A stretch of 6,724 nt of DNA from an uncultured Ruminococcus sp. (GTDB lineage: Bacteria > Bacillota > Clostridia > Oscillospirales > Ruminococcaceae). The notes under the pieces are model-generated. The model did not search any database and had not been told where the DNA came from. It saw only the letters and a list, made by a program, of their open reading frames with translations. The position numbers were made by a program, and so were the translations under genes. Positions 5,954 to 6,724 of this stretch are shown here, piece by piece; within the stretch, counting starts at the first letter, position 1; each line of letters opens with the position of its first letter. The stretch spans positions 1 to 6,724 of the forward strand of contig CAMWKY010000119.1 in NCBI GenBank assembly GCA_947174965.1. Reading direction: 5' to 3'.

Positions 5954-6388
5954 ATGATAAGAGAAGTGAACAGGAATGATTTTGAGGGATTAATGAAATT
6001 GTATATGCAGTTACATGATAATCCGATGCCTGAAAAAACGACTGAAATAATGGATTTATGGAACAGAATTGTTGATGACAAAAATCACCACATTATTGTA
6101 GCAGAAGAAAACGGAATGATAGTTTCGTCATGCGTATGTGTGATTATTCCTAATCTTACACACAATCAGCAGTCATACGCATTTATAGAAAATGTCGTTA
6201 CTGATAAAGATTACAGAAAAAGAGGTCTTGCAACACAATGTCTGAATTATGCAAAAGATATTGCATTGAAAGAAAACTGCTATAAACTGATGCTGTTGAC
6301 AGGTTCAAAAGAGGAAAGTACACTGAATTTCTACAGACAAGCAGGATATAACAGCGAAGATAAGACCGCATTTATTCAATGGATATGA
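5954..6388 (+). CDS. GNAT family N-acetyltransferase
   Basis: Encodes 144 residues with the Gcn5-related acetyltransferase fold, which moves an acetyl group from acetyl-CoA to an amine. The N-terminal strand and helix are IREVNRNDFEGLMKLYMQLH (2-21). The central strands IIVAEENGMIVSSCVCVII come next, then motif A: AFIENVVTDKDYRKRGLAT at 76-94, with the pyrophosphate-binding RKRGLA loop at 88-93. Motif B is LMLLTGSKEESTLNFYRQAGY at 112-132, with the conserved Tyr in FY. The substrate cannot be told from sequence. It could be a small molecule, a protein N-terminus or an antibiotic, and nothing around it favours one. ATG 5954 is chosen over ATG 5897, which overlaps the glycosylase gene, because the domain starts directly there; only a weak AAAGAG at 5939-5944 precedes it. 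The start lies 5 bases after the previous stop, so translation is probably coupled. Confidence 0.9.
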   Translation: MIREVNRNDFEGLMKLYMQLHDNPMPEKTTEIMDLWNRIVDDKNHHIIVAEENGMIVSSCVCVIIPNLTHNQQSYAFIENVVTDKDYRKRGLATQCLNYAKDIALKENCYKLMLLTGSKEESTLNFYRQAGYNSEDKTAFIQWI

Positions 6389-6402
6389 TTTGAGGTGCAA
6401 AA

Positions 6403-6724
6403 ATGATATTATACAGACCTATCGGTGAAAAAGAACTTGTACTTATTGCAGAAAGCGGTTACAGTGAATTTCCGCCAAGACTTCCTGAACAGACGATTTT
6501 TTATCCCGTACTGAACAGGAAATATGCAGAAGAAATTGCTGTAAAATGGAATACAAGGGATAAAAATTCAGGATATAAGGGATATATCACTGAATTTGAA
6601 GTTGATGATGATTATATCAGCAGATATGAAGTGCAGACTGTCGGAGCATCATATCATCAGGAATTTTGGATACCTGCCGAAGAACTTGTGGAGTTCAATA
6701 GCTATATCATAGGAGAAATCAGAG
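6403..6724 (+). CDS. Small uncharacterised protein, 3' end cut by the window
   Basis: Starts at ATG 6403 with GAGGTG at 6392-6397, 5 bases ahead, and runs open to the window edge for 107 codons. The protein begins MILYRPIGEKELVLIAESGY and continues with a Pro/Arg-rich FPPRLPEQ, then FYPVLNRKYAEEIA, WNTRD, GYKGYITEFEVDDDYISRYEVQTVG and FWIPAEELVEFNSYIIGEI. It resembles small (about 110-120 residue) proteins often labelled 'ADP-ribosylation/crystallin J1' in databases. That label is from memory and does not establish an enzymatic role. No signal peptide, membrane segment or clear catalytic motif is visible. Judging by remembered family length, only a few codons are missing. It sits 14 bases after the acetyltransferase gene and is likely in the same operon. 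Confidence 0.82.
   Translation, partial: MILYRPIGEKELVLIAESGYSEFPPRLPEQTIFYPVLNRKYAEEIAVKWNTRDKNSGYKGYITEFEVDDDYISRYEVQTVGASYHQEFWIPAEELVEFNSYIIGEIR

Noticed and set aside
5788..6081. 97-residue minus-strand ORF over the glycosylase/GNAT junction
   Set aside because: It is antisense to two clear coding regions, with no domain and no binding site.

Overview
The window reads as part of a low-GC Gram-positive chromosome, most likely a Clostridia member of the Ruminococcus/Oscillospiraceae type. This is inferred from AT-rich coding DNA, strong AGGAG-type ribosome binding sites, a SigH-like sigma factor, and a run of Firmicutes housekeeping genes (TrmK, Nif3/DUF34, RlmA, RqcH). All supported genes are on the + strand. 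No stretch over 300 bases lacks a gene. There is no CRISPR array, insertion sequence, integrase or rRNA gene.

Left part (1-1380): a SigH-like sigma factor is followed by a 106-base gap, then a 91-residue protein with two CxxC pairs, another gap with inverted repeats, and a 67-residue DUF1858 redox-disulfide protein. A rho-independent terminator closes this part. The first gap is clearly richer in GC than its surroundings and can be laid out as a degenerate tRNA-like cloverleaf. It is the least explained sequence in the window.

Right part (1397 to the end): six tightly packed genes, with gaps of 2-14 bases, form an apparent operon. In order they are a TrmK-Nif3 fusion (tRNA A22 N1-methyltransferase joined to a DUF34 metal-binding protein), an RlmA-type 23S rRNA guanine-N1 methyltransferase, RqcH/NFACT (alanine tailing in ribosome quality control), an AAG-type 3-methyladenine DNA glycosylase, a GNAT acetyltransferase, and a small unrecognised protein cut by the window end. 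The common thread is RNA methylation and translation quality control, plus one alkylation-repair enzyme. The terminator lies directly against the ribosome binding site of the first gene, so this operon needs read-through or a promoter inside the upstream gene.

I do not see a clear new defence or mobile system. The points most worth checking are the tRNA-like element, the TrmK-Nif3 fusion with its relic-like junction, and the terminator placed like an attenuator.
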